64,000 nt of DNA from Tenodera sinensis. Its lineage: Eukaryota; Arthropoda; Insecta; Mantodea; Mantidae. The translations under genes and the position numbers were made by a program. The stretch lies in assembly GCA_030765045.1 (NCBI GenBank), contig CM060964.1, forward strand, positions 154,096,490 to 154,160,489, given 5' to 3'. Position 1 is the stretch's first letter, and every line of letters starts with the position of its first letter. The notes under the pieces are model-generated. The model was not told the origin of the DNA and ran no database searches. It saw nothing but the letters and a program-made list of their open reading frames with translations. Below, one piece after another: positions 53,206-64,000 of this stretch.

Positions 53206-53265
53206 CCAAATGAGCTAGTTGGCAACAATCCCTTGAATTCCACCCACCTACGCACTCACTCACTG
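53200..53265 (+). mobile_element. LINE family A, 3'-end fragment
   Basis: GGGCCCAAATGAGCTAGTTG GCAACAATCCCTTG followed by CACCCACCTACGCACTCACT CACTG: the terminal motif and (TCAC)n tail of LINE family A with substitutions. Confidence 0.7.
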
Positions 53266-53990
53266 CATGACTGATAGTTAATTTACAAAATTCCCCTTGA
53301 ATTCTATCTATACCTACTGTCTTATTCTTTTTAAAATTCTAATTTAGTATTTAATCTTACTACTTGTAATTTCCTTAGTTAAACATTCAATCCTTGCTGC
53401 CTTTATCCAGAATCAACACACTATTTTTAACAAATACCACTTGAACCAAACTTTGAAAGTATTAGGTGTAATCTCTCTTACATTTCTTGCAGTAATACGA
53501 GAAACCTTTGAAATAACATTGTGAACTATATTTTGCTTCCACAAGAGTTTCTAGTGTGAACCTGTCAGTGGTGTTGCAAACTCGTACAGGTGCTTTTGTT
53601 TATATCTCCACATATTCTTAAAATGAAACTGGCATACATACTTCTCTCTGCCCTGGTCTATATAGTCTTAAGCTTCCTTTTTATTTATTTCTTTGGTAGT
53701 CTTTGAGACTTAAAAATCCCTGCCATTAAAATGCTTCCTTTATAATAAACACTGTATTAGGATGCTTTCCCAATAAATCATTTGTATCTTCACTAATCTC
53801 AAGTTGACAACCTGGTAGAAATAAGTAACTCCTTTTCTTTGATAATAGGAAGATCTAAATGGGTTTTATAACAGTAAAAAGTGGAATTACTCTGAAACTC
53901 ATCTGAGCTTTATGGTTCAGATCTGTATAAAGAGAAAGAAAGAGAGATTGTATTCTATTCTTCTGTCACTAGCACCTCCAGAGATGTGCA
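53266..53990. other. No recognisable feature
   Basis: AT-rich intronic DNA with no motif. Confidence 0.5.
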
Positions 53991-54004
53991 AGCTGTATGT
54001 CATA

Positions 54005-56112
54005 CTAACAAGGAACCTATCAATAAGCTCATATCGCAAACACCTCAAAAGTTTTACTGTGTCATTTTTGTGCTATAAGAAGCCCATGTTCCAAAAACTA
54101 GCTGGTGTTTTCAACCCGAAGCTCCAAAATCGAACTTGGAATATGTCGGATCGAAGTAGTGGAACATCAGAAGTTGGACATCCCTGACCTGCAAGACCGT
54201 GTTGGGAATACACAGAGAGGACTGTACAACAAGTGTCTTGCTGGGATGAAAGCAAAGCAGAAGTGATCAGTGATTGAAACACAAGCTCGCTTGGTACCAT
54301 GCACAACAAATAATTGTCACTTCCACATTCTTCGTCACATATTCTCACACTTGTTTGGAGACAGAATTTAGAAGGTACAATGAACTCGGAGGATCGTTCC
54401 ATTGTATATTTGATTGCAAACCATAAATATTTAACCATGTTCCGGAACCGCAGAGATTACATTAGGTAATGAATAAATGACTGCATTTTAAAAATATTAT
54501 CTTCCCGAAAAACCTTGAAATGAATGTTCTCATTAGATATCAAAATTTGTTAGACAGCGATGAAGAAATTTCCACTGCAGAAAGAAAAACTTATCCGAAG
54601 GTTGAAGTTTCCCAGTGGTTCTGGGAGGAATCTGTAGAAGTTCAATGGTTTTTTTGTCCTTTTTTCTCATTTTATTGCCTTCACAATTATATTTTTGGCC
54701 CTAAGCATCTGCCTTGAAACTTTAGGCCCAAAACTGCCAGTATTCTCATGCAGTACAACAAATAATTCAGCAAAAATGGACTCATCCATATTAGTAGTGG
54801 ACATAATAGTATATGAATGGCTCAGTGCACAAATAGATTGTGCAACAGTTTGTGCATGTTTCTCCCCAACAAAAGATAATGTCCTTTTTACTCTCATTTT
54901 GCACTCAAAACGGCTTCAATCGGTATTATAAACACAGGAAGGTGGGATACTTGGATAGTCGCTCTCTCGCTAGTTTCCAAAAACCCTTTTGTTTCTTTGT
55001 CATTTTCTTTTTCTTATTTTATGAATGCTCATGAAATGAATTTTGTATCTTCCTGCTTTTAATTTTATGGGATTTCTTAAAGTGAGAGACCCAAGCAGAA
55101 GATGCTCTAAAATTTACTCTCTCAAAGCTGTTTGAAATTTGCATAGCCCAGAGCTTTGAATCTTCGTTGGTTAAGTTTTTCTTTGCTCTTCTTGCTTCTA
55201 CAAAATATTCAAATAGTCTACCATACAAATATTTTCTATGCTCAATAGGAGTTAACAGTGTGATTTCCAATTGTTTCTCCCATGTATATAGTTGCCTTGA
55301 TGATGTCACCAAACAAATTCTGCTACGCAGATTAGTCAATGAACGTTTCTTCCCACCTTCATTTAACCAGAAAGCTATAGCGTTTCTTTTATACTCGATG
55401 CTAATATTCTCTTTCTCTCTTTTTTTTTTGTCTGCTGGCTGCAAACATAACTAGAACTAATGAACTTTGTTGGAGACCGGTCTGTATTGTTAGTCACTAG
55501 ATTCCAACATGGGATTCGAACCTGGTTCCTTTATACCAGTTGTGATTAGAGGGTGAATGTTACATGCTGATTGTGAGATTCAAGATGAATTGTCACAACT
55601 GTCACTATGTGAGGGTTGTTTCCGGAATAACACCAAAATCTGTAGGATTTGTTTCTAACAAATTAATATGTCAGCTAATGTAATTTCTTCTGAACTTATT
55701 ACTTTTAAAGAAAAACCACATTCTTGAAATTGATGCAATGCGAACTGTAGCACAGTAACAGGGTTCATGTTTCAATCTTCAAAGAAACACAAGGTAACTG
55801 AACCCACGATAGTATCACATACATATATCCATGGCAAGTAGAACGCACAAACAAAGCCTGTGCTATCTTCTTACTGTTATGCACATGCAGGAGACAATTG
55901 CTGCTCGGCAGGGTTGTCCACTCCCTTCTCTACAATGCTGTGTTATATTTCCTATATGTTCCAAGATATTTACAACTCATTCTCGGGTATTCAGGGTTGA
56001 AAACAGCAGCTCTTTTTTGGAACATGAGCCTCTTATAGCACAAACATGACACAGTAAAACTTTTGAGGTGTTTGCGAACTGAGCATATTAATAGGTTCCT
56101 TGTAAGACACAT
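54005..56112. repeat. Inverted repeat pair flanking a pogo-type relic
   Basis: About 54005-54150 and 55965-56112 are reverse complements with clear similarity over ~145 bp (ACAAGGAACCTATCAATAAG, CGCAAACACCTCAAAAGTTT TACTGTGTCAT, GTGCTATAAGAAGCCCATGT TCCAAAAA). They bracket the transposase relic at 54667-55444. Much longer than normal pogo ends, so they may be independent insertions of one repeat. Confidence 0.7.
54667..55444 (-). pseudogene. pogo/Tigger-type transposase relic (CENP-B-like N-terminus)
   Basis: Minus strand: KKKREKENISIEYKRNAIAF, then RICLVTSSRQLYTWEKQLE (first HTH) and RLFEYFVEARRAKKNLTNED, LWAMQISNSFERVNFRASSA WVSHFKKSHKIKSRKI (CENP-B-type second HTH). After a damaged linker, RVKRTLSFVGEKHAQTVAQS ICALSHSYTIM and GSFGPKVSRQML come from the start of the DDE domain. 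The rest of the catalytic domain is lost. Frames change twice. Confidence 0.78.
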
Positions 56113-56115
56113 TCA

Positions 56116-56692
56116 GCAGCAAGAAGTAGTCTCACCCTAAGGCAATTCTGAGGTCGCAAGGAAAATCTGCATGTCTGAAATGTATCATTATAGACTTCTG
56201 AAAGTCAATTCCGCTTTCTTGCAGACATGGCAAGACATTGTTTTGAAAGTAAATTGTAATTATATCTTTGTAAGCTGAACAGTAACATTTGAATTAATTA
56301 ATAGGTGTTACGTCCTGTCTTTCAGGTGTTGACTTACTCCTATGGTCATATACAGGATTTGTCCAAGGAAGATTCTCATTTATCTTTTTTTAAATGTATG
56401 ATCTTTTGAGATTGATATGTTTTTGTCACTCTATTTGTATGTGTGCCTGTCCCAGATTTCCATCATTACATCTTGGTGCTTTTCACTTTTTCTACTATGT
56501 ACTTAGAACATAGGAAGTACTGCATTCCACCTATTGCACCAGAAATATGTTCTGACATCCCCTGAATGCAAAAGAATAATTTTGGGAGGCAAGGAGAGGG
56601 AGTAAGAGAGAGATGTTACTCCAAACACAACATTTGTGCACAACCCCTGAACGGATACATAGACTGTTTGATTTACTAGACAGTATTAAATT
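56116..56692. other. No recognisable feature
   Basis: Intronic DNA with no motif recognised. Confidence 0.5.
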
Positions 56693-56705
56693 CTAATCTG
56701 AAGAC

Positions 56706-56958
56706 TTTTTTTTTTTTTTTTTTTGTGATTAACGTCCTCCAACATTGTGTCATATCGGACGAATGAATGAAATGGGTGAAATGATGCTCAAATGAGCCCA
56801 AGGTCCATGAAGCTTTAAGTTACCCGACATTCATCCTCTCAGGGTAGGGAAAACCCCGGAAAAAAACCTTACCCGGATAACTTACCCTAAGCGAGATTCG
56901 AACTCGCGACCTCTTGAACGTGAGGCAGACATGCTAACCATCACGCTACCGAGGCGGG
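56706..56958 (-). mobile_element. SINE family C, full-length copy with poly(A)
   Basis: Minus strand: AGCCCGCCTCGGTAGCGTGA TGGTTAGCATG (A box), GCGAGTTCGAATCTCGC (B box), GGGTAAGTTATCCGGGTAAG, then body and poly(A) of 19 (56724-56706). Exact 13-bp duplication CTAATCTGAAGAC at 56693-56705 and 56959-56971. Intact boxes and a perfect duplication indicate a young insertion. Confidence 0.94.
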
Positions 56959-57185
56959 CTAATCTGAAGACAGGAAGAGTTGTTCAGAAATATAACATTA
57001 GCCATGGAAGCAACTCAAAAACTATTTGAGGTGTTTTATAATGAAATTGCATTCTGTTGTGTACTACATGTTTGGCTTCGCAATCTTGAAAGATATGCTG
57101 ATAGATGCATGGCAGATACATAGATACATTACTTAAAAACAGGGTTGTCCTTTATAAAGTGCCCTTGAAACAGCACTCCATGTTA

Positions 57186-57188
57186 AGC

Positions 57189-57226
<38 letters not shown>

Positions 57227-57395
57227 GGTGGGTGGTGAAGATGAATGTGACAATGAAGTGGTTGTTAAGTGTTGGTACTGTTCTAGGCTACTATGTCCGG
57301 ACCACTTTGTTTCATGTCTACATTATCCCATGCATCATCAACTGCCTGTGATGCCGTGTGTAGTAAAAGTGGGTGTTAAACATTACCCCCCCCCC
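57186..57395 (+). mobile_element. (GT)n stretch and degraded SINE family B tail
   Basis: A short GT repeat at 57190-57220 is followed by a diverged family B body; its tail (CTGTGATGCCGTGTGTAGTA AAAGTGGGTGTTAAACATTA C) is at 57345-57388, then a C-run and A-run. Confidence 0.6.
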
Positions 57396-58438
57396 CAAAA
57401 AAAAAGCTGTGTTATGTTAGTATGGCTGTTTGGATATAGACTATAGCCAAATTTGAGATGCATGTGTGAGTGGAATATGTAAATTTAAATTTCAATCATA
57501 TCTTGTGACTGGTGGAAAAGCTAGGGGAATGACTTTTATTAAGTTTTGCCAGACAAAGATCTACATATATACTGATTTAGAAATTGGGCTTGTTCAGTTT
57601 CAGTACTTTCCTTGTAAGACATCTGTATCATTTATAGAAATCAGTTACATAAAAAGAATTGCCTAGATAGCACTACTGACACATTTGTGTGCTTTGACAC
57701 TACACAGTTTGCGTCTTTCCTTGCCACACTATTTGCTATCAGGAAACATTTATTGCCCTGCTTATTGTAGTGTGTAATTTGGCAATTCTCCTGAACCTCA
57801 TGGCATTATCGTCAATCATAAACTGTTTCTTTTCTTGTCATGTGCCTCTTTAACCAGTGCTACTCTTTTGGCATTCTTATTGGTTTCTCTAGCTAATATT
57901 TTCAATTGTTACTCTCACACCATTAAAGGTGTCAGAACTTCTCACAATCATTGGAAAAACTAAAAAAAGGCACAAAAAAAAAAAAAATAAAAAAAGCAAA
58001 GGGACACATCAGGATAAATCTAGAACAGGGAGAAAGGTCACTGGTAGTTTGGTTGTCTTAAAAGGAAGATCATATCATCAGAATTTCCAAACTCCTCAAA
58101 GGACTAAGGCAGAACAGAACATTCATTGTGGGGAAAGATATCTGCATTTGGAAAAGCAATAACTGAATCTTTTGTTTTAAAATGCCATTTGGCAGCATTC
58201 TGGTCCAGAAGTACATCTGGCCACCACCAGGGAGTCTGACAGTTGGAGCAATTAGTTCCAAAAACAAGTTTACCATATAAGTAAGGAATCCGTTACAAAA
58301 ATCAATTCATATTTACTATGAGACATCTCTTCAACTGCAGAATTATTACTGAAGCAAAATCTGTTTATCAAAGCTGATGTTCTATGAAATTATCAATGTG
58401 TGGTTATAAAACAGCTGCTTCAACTTTTATTTTTACAG
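57396..58438. other. Intron 2 end, no further feature
   Basis: Contains an A-rich, lysine-coding stretch near 57950-58010 that matches nothing. Ends in the acceptor of Rpt1 exon 3. Confidence 0.5.
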
Positions 58439-58612
58439 GGACAAGGACAGTACACGAAAGCAATCAAGACAGTAGAGGATGATATACAGACAATTATAAA
58501 ACGAGTAAATGAGCTAACTGGCATCAAAGAATCAGATACAGGCCTAGCTGCACCAGCACTCTGGGACTTAGCTGCAGATAAGCAGACCTTGCAAAATGAG
58601 CAACCTCTCCAG
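58439..58612 (+). CDS. Rpt1: Rpt1 (PSMC2), coding exon 3
   Basis: A 174-bp exon (58 codons, phase 0 at both ends) after the acceptor TTTTTACAG. It encodes the coiled-coil segment (KAIKTVEDDIQTIIKRVNEL) and then the very conserved ELTGIKESDTGLA...ALWDLAADKQTLQNEQPLQ block that precedes the OB domain of Rpt1. With exons 1 and 2 it completes about residues 1-94; the OB and AAA+ domains (Walker A/B, second region of homology) are not in the window. The exon ends CAG followed by GCAAGT, a non-canonical but known GC donor. The coding sequence has no stop or frameshift, in contrast to all surrounding repeats. Confidence 0.95.
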
Positions 58613-58618
58613 GCAAGT
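58613..58618 (+). other. GC-type 5' splice site of Rpt1 intron 3
   Basis: The exon 3 border reads CAG|GCAAGT. Apart from C for T at +2 the site matches the U1 consensus perfectly (CAG before, AAGT after), as is typical of functional GC-AG introns. The conserved protein block ends exactly here (…EQPLQ), so shifting the border is unlikely. Confidence 0.8.
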
Positions 58619-58641
58619 TTAGAATTAACATTGTTCTCAAA

Positions 58642-59605
<964 letters not shown>

Positions 59606-59986
59606 AGGGGGTGCGTTCAAGAGAGAGAGCGCACATGCTTTTTTTTTTTTTTTTTTAAATAAAGGCCAATTATTTTTTGCAGATTTAGATACAACCAGTA
59701 AGAAACACACTGAATATCAGTGGGTTACTGTAATTACAAGATTGTATTTGTATACCAGTTTAAGACAGCTTTTAAAAGTCTTAATGATAGAGATGTCTAC
59801 AAATGGTGTGACAGTACTTCTCAACTGTAATTTCCTCATAACCTGTAAAATTCTAAAGTCTTTAGTGACCTTTTTATTCTTTCTGAATCAAATTGACAAC
59901 TTGGAAAATGTATCAATAAATGTTGTAGTATCATGTTACTTGAAGGTAGGATGTTATGTGTCTTGTGGCATAATCTCTTCACATAA
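59606..59986. other. No recognisable feature
   Basis: T-run at 59639-59656 then unannotated intron 3 sequence. Confidence 0.5.
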
Positions 59987-59999
59987 CAGGTTTTCTGTT

Positions 60000-60825
60000 T
60001 ACCGATGGCTCCCAGATGGGTAGTGCAACGGGTTGCGCCTTTATATACAACGGTGACGCTCATACGTACCGCCTACCAGATGCCAGTTCAGTATTTACTG
60101 CCGAGTTGTTTGCCATATTTTATTTCCTACTTTTTATCTCCAGTTCAGGTCCTGGAAGTTTTATCGTCTGTTCCGATTCTTTTAGCACTCTCCAGGCCCT
60201 GCAACAGTTTATCGGCACCTCGGCATTGGTTGTTAAAATCCAGACGTTGATCTCTCAGCTACTGTCCAGACGTTGATCTCTCAGCTACTGTCTCACGGAT
60301 ACCAGTTTGTTTTTACGTGGATCCCAGGCCATGTGGGTATTCCGGGTAACGAGGCGGCGGATGCAGCTGCAAGGTCTGCATGTCGCCTTCCGGAGTATTC
60401 CACCCGTACGCTCCCGTATATAGATGTGCAGAAATATTTTAGTCGCCATCTATTTGCTCTCAGGCAGGAATCTTGGGAAGCGTTATCTGGCACTCAGTTA
60501 CGGACAATCAAGGACACGGTACAACCCTGGCATACCAGCTGCAGGGATTCCAGGCGGGAAGAAGATGGTTTTAACCTGCCTGAGGATAGGTCATACCCGA
60601 GCCACGCATGGACACCTTTTGCGTGGTGACCCGGAGCCTGTCTGTACGACGTGTAATATTCCAATCTCCATCGCACATGTCCTTCTTGATTGTCCGCGAT
60701 ACGCTCGTGAGTGCCAGTCCGTTGGCCTGGGCCTTACACTGTGGTCAGTTTTAGGCAACGACCCAGTATCTGTAAATACAGTGCTGCGGTTTTGTTCCAC
60801 AATTGATTTTATGAAGCAAGTGTAA
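60000..60825 (+). pseudogene. LINE family A ORF2, RNase H and C-terminus
   Basis: FTDGSQMGSATGCAFIYNGD (Asp), SSVFTAELFAIFYFLLF (Glu), SFIVCSDSFSTLQALQQFIG (Asp), FVFTWIPGHVGIPGNEAADA AA (His motif), then in another frame MVLTCLRIGHTRATHGHLLR, PVCTTCNIPISIAHVLLDCP RYARE. All four RNase H active-site positions are present. A 26-bp tandem duplication (60241-60292) shifts the frame between the third and fourth motif, and a second shift follows near 60540. Confidence 0.9.
60241..60292. repeat. 26-bp exact tandem duplication in the LINE RNase H
   Basis: CAGACGTTGATCTCTCAGCT ACTGTC occurs twice back to back (60241-60266, 60267-60292) without a difference. It causes a frameshift. Confidence 0.97.
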
Positions 60826-61127
60826 GGTTACTTTATTTCAGAGATTTTAACCTTTTAGATTGCCTTATTTTTGGGTTTTTTAACGTTTTAGCATTTTTTA
60901 CTTTGTAGCAATTTTAAGTTTCAGTTTTTAACATTTTAAATGGAACCTTTTAATAGTTGTTTAGCTGCTTTTACCTATTTTAACTTTAGAGGTTTTTTTT
61001 TTTTTTTTATAGGTGATATTTTAACACTTTACCATCCCTAATTTTACTTTTGGACTCGGGGCCCTAATGACCAAGTTGTCAACAGGCCCTTAAACCCGAC
61101 ACTCACTCACTCACTCAGGTTTTCCGT

Positions 61128-63117
61128 AAGCTTTTATGGTTTTAAGATAATGTCTGCATGCAAAACAATACAGGTGAGTCTTCTCATCCTGCATATTGCA
61201 AATGTAATATAATACAGGTCTTTTACAGACTAAGCCATAAACTCTCCTCTGTGTTATATTAATTTTGGCCAAAATGGCTGCTTAGTGCTTCTCTTAAGGT
61301 TACAACTCAGATGTCACTAGTGCAGCTATATGCACACAGGTTTAATGTTGAAGATTTAAGGTATGCTGGCACATGAACTAATACTGTTTCAAATTACTGG
61401 TTTCCTTGCATTATATGTTCTATGGAATTATTACTGTTTGGTTTTATACTTGCTCTACTTGCTGAAAACAAGAAAATAACCTGAAGATTTCTAGAAAATT
61501 GTGATCACTTTATTTAGCATGTCAATCACAACATTGTGGAACTGAAATCTGGCTACTATTTTCTAGAATCTCTTTGAACACTATCTTTCGTTTTGACTGC
61601 TCATTCCTCATAACAAGAAAAGGATTACACTTTAAAGTAGCACTTGGCTTTGGATTTATGCTCATGCATGTCATTCACAAAATAAGTGTTGTGCAATAAT
61701 TTCTGTGTACATATCTGTGATTGTACGTGTTTAAAGGTGTGTCTGAAAATTCCTATTATTGGAAATCGGACTCTACAATAATTGTGCTGTTAAAGACATA
61801 AACTTAGGCGTCATGGCTTATGCAACCCACAACTGACAGCATTCCTGATTGATGCATGGCAGATCATTCATGTGGTTGTGGAATTAGTTCAACTACATTT
61901 ACTGCATCATGATGAAGGGTTCCAGTTAAGTGTAACTTTAAATAACTTAAAAAGAATATGCACATTTGATGAAACAAAAATTGCTATGCAGTTGGTCAGG
62001 TAGATAAACCATCACACAGAGGACACAATTATTGATGAACTTGAATATAATGAAATCATCTTCAGGACACAGTAAGCAAGCATACTGTATTAGGTGATGC
62101 CATCCATGATCTTTTCACTGACTGTATGACACAAATACAGAAAAATATTAAAGCGCATTGAGTCAGCAAAGCTTGCAATACAAGGAGCATCCTGTTTGGT
62201 TGAAAAAGAACTAGCGGCCTCACCAACAAAAAGGCCTATATCTGAGCCATCTGCTGTTTCTGTCACATCATTGACATATATATCCAACTTCCTCTGATCC
62301 AGCTACAACAATTGTTGGGAGATATTAGAGACTTGGGCTCATTTTTGGGAGCAACTCAAGTCTTTGGTAGATAGACACCTTTGTCAATCACAAAAAAGCA
62401 TATATTTCTTCATAGCTACCTAGAAGGTGAATGTAAACAACTGGTCAAGGTGTGACTAATGGCAGAAACATGAGCAAATGAAGGTTCTTTAGGTGGTACG
62501 ATGATAAAAGGAGGGAATTGGAAATGCAGTGCGACTAATCAGAAGAAATGAAGCCTATCTAATAAAAGACCTCAGCACCACATTTATTGAATTTCATCAC
62601 ATTTAAGTTCTCTGTTCTTTGGGAGAAGCAGTTAATGCATACAGAAGGGCTCTAAAACCTAAAATTCTTTGCTTATTCCTGGACATCTGTTGATGAAGGA
62701 TAATAGATGTAAAATAACAGAAAATCTCTGAGGGAGATATTCGGAAGTGGGAATTTTTGACTGAGCGACTAGACGATGCTTTGGCCACACACAAGGTGTT
62801 AGGAATCTCCTTCACCCTTGGATACATCACCACAATGGCAACACTACATGTTGTTGCCTAAACAAGAATGAAATCTAAAAGGGGCTCTGCTTGCTTGTCT
62901 TCTGTAAGTTCAGCCCTGTAAGTCTAGCAGTTGCAGTGCTCAGGACTGTTGCAGGATACAGGATGTTAATGAATAACTCAGGAGAATGCAAACCACTGTT
63001 TCCTCTGCTTTAATCACAGTCGTATAGTCATGTCTGCAATAAGAAGAGCAGAGCATGATATTCTCATTGCAAGACAACTCATCACAGGTCAATTTGTGAT
63101 GATATTCAGCTGATGGA
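61128..63117. other. Intron 3, no clear feature
   Basis: No exon matching the next part of Rpt1 was found. The end of the stretch may belong to the gag part of the BEL/Pao relic that follows, but no zinc knuckle is readable. Confidence 0.4.
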
Positions 63118-63800
63118 TCTGCCCTCTCCATTGTCCTTTGGAACCATTAATAAGTTCGAAGTTTCATCTCCAAACTTCACTTGCTTACAAATCACATGGG
63201 TTCTAAAGCCTATGGGGCTGGCTACACATTGTTTATTGGATAGTGGAGGCAATTCCATCTTCATTTCATAAATTTTAGTGGATGTTGCTAAAGTTGGAGA
63301 TTATGAATTGCCAAGACCTCTTTATTGGTATGTTTGACATCTCTCCTATTGCATTTAGCCCCCCCAGGAACATCTGGACAAAGACTACAAACATTACAGC
63401 TTTTGAGAGCACCCATACATTTCTCTGCCAAGGAGCTGTACCTTATGTCGTAAATCATGTGTATATTCCCAAGCTACAGTTGGCCATTCCAAAGTACAAA
63501 AACGACACTTTTCCAACTGAATTTCTAATTGGTGGAGATCATTATAGGCATATAGTGAAATAGTGCACTCCATTATGCATATCATCAGTTGTTTTTATAC
63601 CATCCATGGTAGGTTATTAAGTGGAAATAGGTCAGGCATTACCATTGGATAATCAACTACTAACTACTTCTACTCAAGAGTCTGCATACATAACTTCAAA
63701 TAACATCTTCAGGCAGTTCTGGAACCTGGAAATTGTAGGTATAAGAGAAAAATCAGAATTGCCATTTTAGTCCAATGCACAAGGATACTCCTCCGTACTT
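63118..63800 (+). pseudogene. BEL/Pao LTR retrotransposon relic, protease region
   Basis: The + strand has an aspartic-protease motif LLDSGGNSIFIS (DSG at 63239-63247), then IPKYKNDTFPTEFLIGGDHY (DUF1758-like LIGxDHY motif) ending near 63560, and QFWNLEIVGIREK around 63713-63750, which is the segment before the reverse transcriptase in Pao-type pol. Frames change several times and there are many stops. No LTR is identified in the window; the element may run past 64000. Confidence 0.65.
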
Positions 63801-64000
63801 CCTGCTGCATTGGAAACAAACAATGAATAGTATTACTGGGTAAAAAAGAAGACTCTTCTATCTATAGTTCTTCAAATGCAAAGAAAGCTATTAGGGTTTC
63901 AGGGAAATGATATAAAAAATCTGATGTATTCCACTCACATGACTTTCTCTACTCTTGTACTAACCATTCTTACAATCTCTTATTCCTATATGTTCTTCGT

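Larger units (their letters stand above)
59999..61115 (+). mobile_element. LINE family A, 5'-truncated copy
   Basis: 1117 bp with flanks CAGGTTTTCTGT (59987-59998) and CAGGTTTTCCGT (61116-61127), one mismatch. Contains RNase H and the C-terminal cysteine region of ORF2, a T-rich 3' UTR, GGGGCCCTAATGACCAAGTT G, GGCCCTTAAACCC and a (TCAC)n tail. Inserted in Rpt1 intron 3. It defines the 3' end of family A, other pieces of which lie at 2965, 47469 and 53200. Confidence 0.9.

Noticed and set aside
56880..56958. A working tRNA gene on the minus strand
   Set aside because: It is the head of a SINE with poly(A) and a 13-bp target duplication.
57929..58162. Lysine-rich small protein just upstream of Rpt1 exon 3
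   Set aside because: Driven by an A-run; lies in the intron, no homology recognised.
59606..64000. The next Rpt1 exon
   Set aside because: No sequence encoding the conserved block expected after EQPLQ was found in any frame; the exon must lie beyond the window.

Overview
This is eukaryotic, AT-rich animal DNA. It has spliced exons with GT/GC-AG borders, long introns, microsatellites, tRNA-derived SINEs, non-LTR LINEs, Penelope-like elements and many DNA-transposon relics. The repeat types (mariner with a DUF4817-like N-terminus, THAP/P-type element, BEL/Pao, RNase H-bearing LINEs) point to an arthropod with a large, repeat-rich genome, probably an insect. The species cannot be named from the sequence.

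Host gene. I recognise one host gene. It is the + strand gene for 26S proteasome ATPase subunit Rpt1 (PSMC2 orthologue). Coding exon 1 is at 24702-24771, exon 2 at 36495-36532 and exon 3 at 58439-58612. Together they encode about the first 94 of roughly 430 residues. The introns are 11.7 kb, 21.9 kb and more than 5.3 kb, and the rest of the gene lies beyond the right edge. Exon 3 ends in a GC donor, and a ~960 bp alternating TG/TGCG repeat starts 31 bp downstream.

Left flank (1-24.7 kb). 2-3.5 kb: minisatellite, SINE copies, and a LINE tail split at TTAA by a piggyBac-like non-autonomous element. 3.7-6.6 kb: a cluster of long inverted repeats, including a 178-bp-arm palindrome. 8.5-10 kb: a hAT-type element with 8-bp target duplications, holding a smaller hAT MITE and a long TTA microsatellite. 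10.1-15.5 kb: a decayed RNase H LINE carrying two SINEs. 15.8-17 kb: a second hAT MITE and an unclassified multicopy ORF relic. 17.9-20.4 kb: a Penelope-like element split by a P-type (THAP) transposon. 21.6-23.8 kb: a candidate hAT-type element and a DDE transposase relic just upstream of Rpt1.

Intron 1 holds Tc1, Penelope, hAT, mariner and GTF2IRD2-like hAT relics, a third hAT MITE, a second piggyBac-like element, an inverted-repeat element and a SINE.

Intron 2 holds an almost complete RNase H LINE (36.6-40.8 kb), a SINE, 60-bp and 105-bp satellites (42.0-44.0 kb), a hAT of ~4.6 kb with a Jockey LINE inside it and another LINE inside that, then mariner and pogo/Tigger-type relics and another SINE family.

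Intron 3 holds the TG repeat, a 5'-truncated LINE and a BEL/Pao relic.

Nearly everything outside the three exons is transposon-derived and broken. The best new material is structural. There are nested insertions whose target duplications and restored reading frames give a relative chronology. A TTAA element family carries an internal Pol III-like promoter. A family of inverted-repeat elements shares terminal motifs with Penelope elements that also carry hammerhead-like cores.
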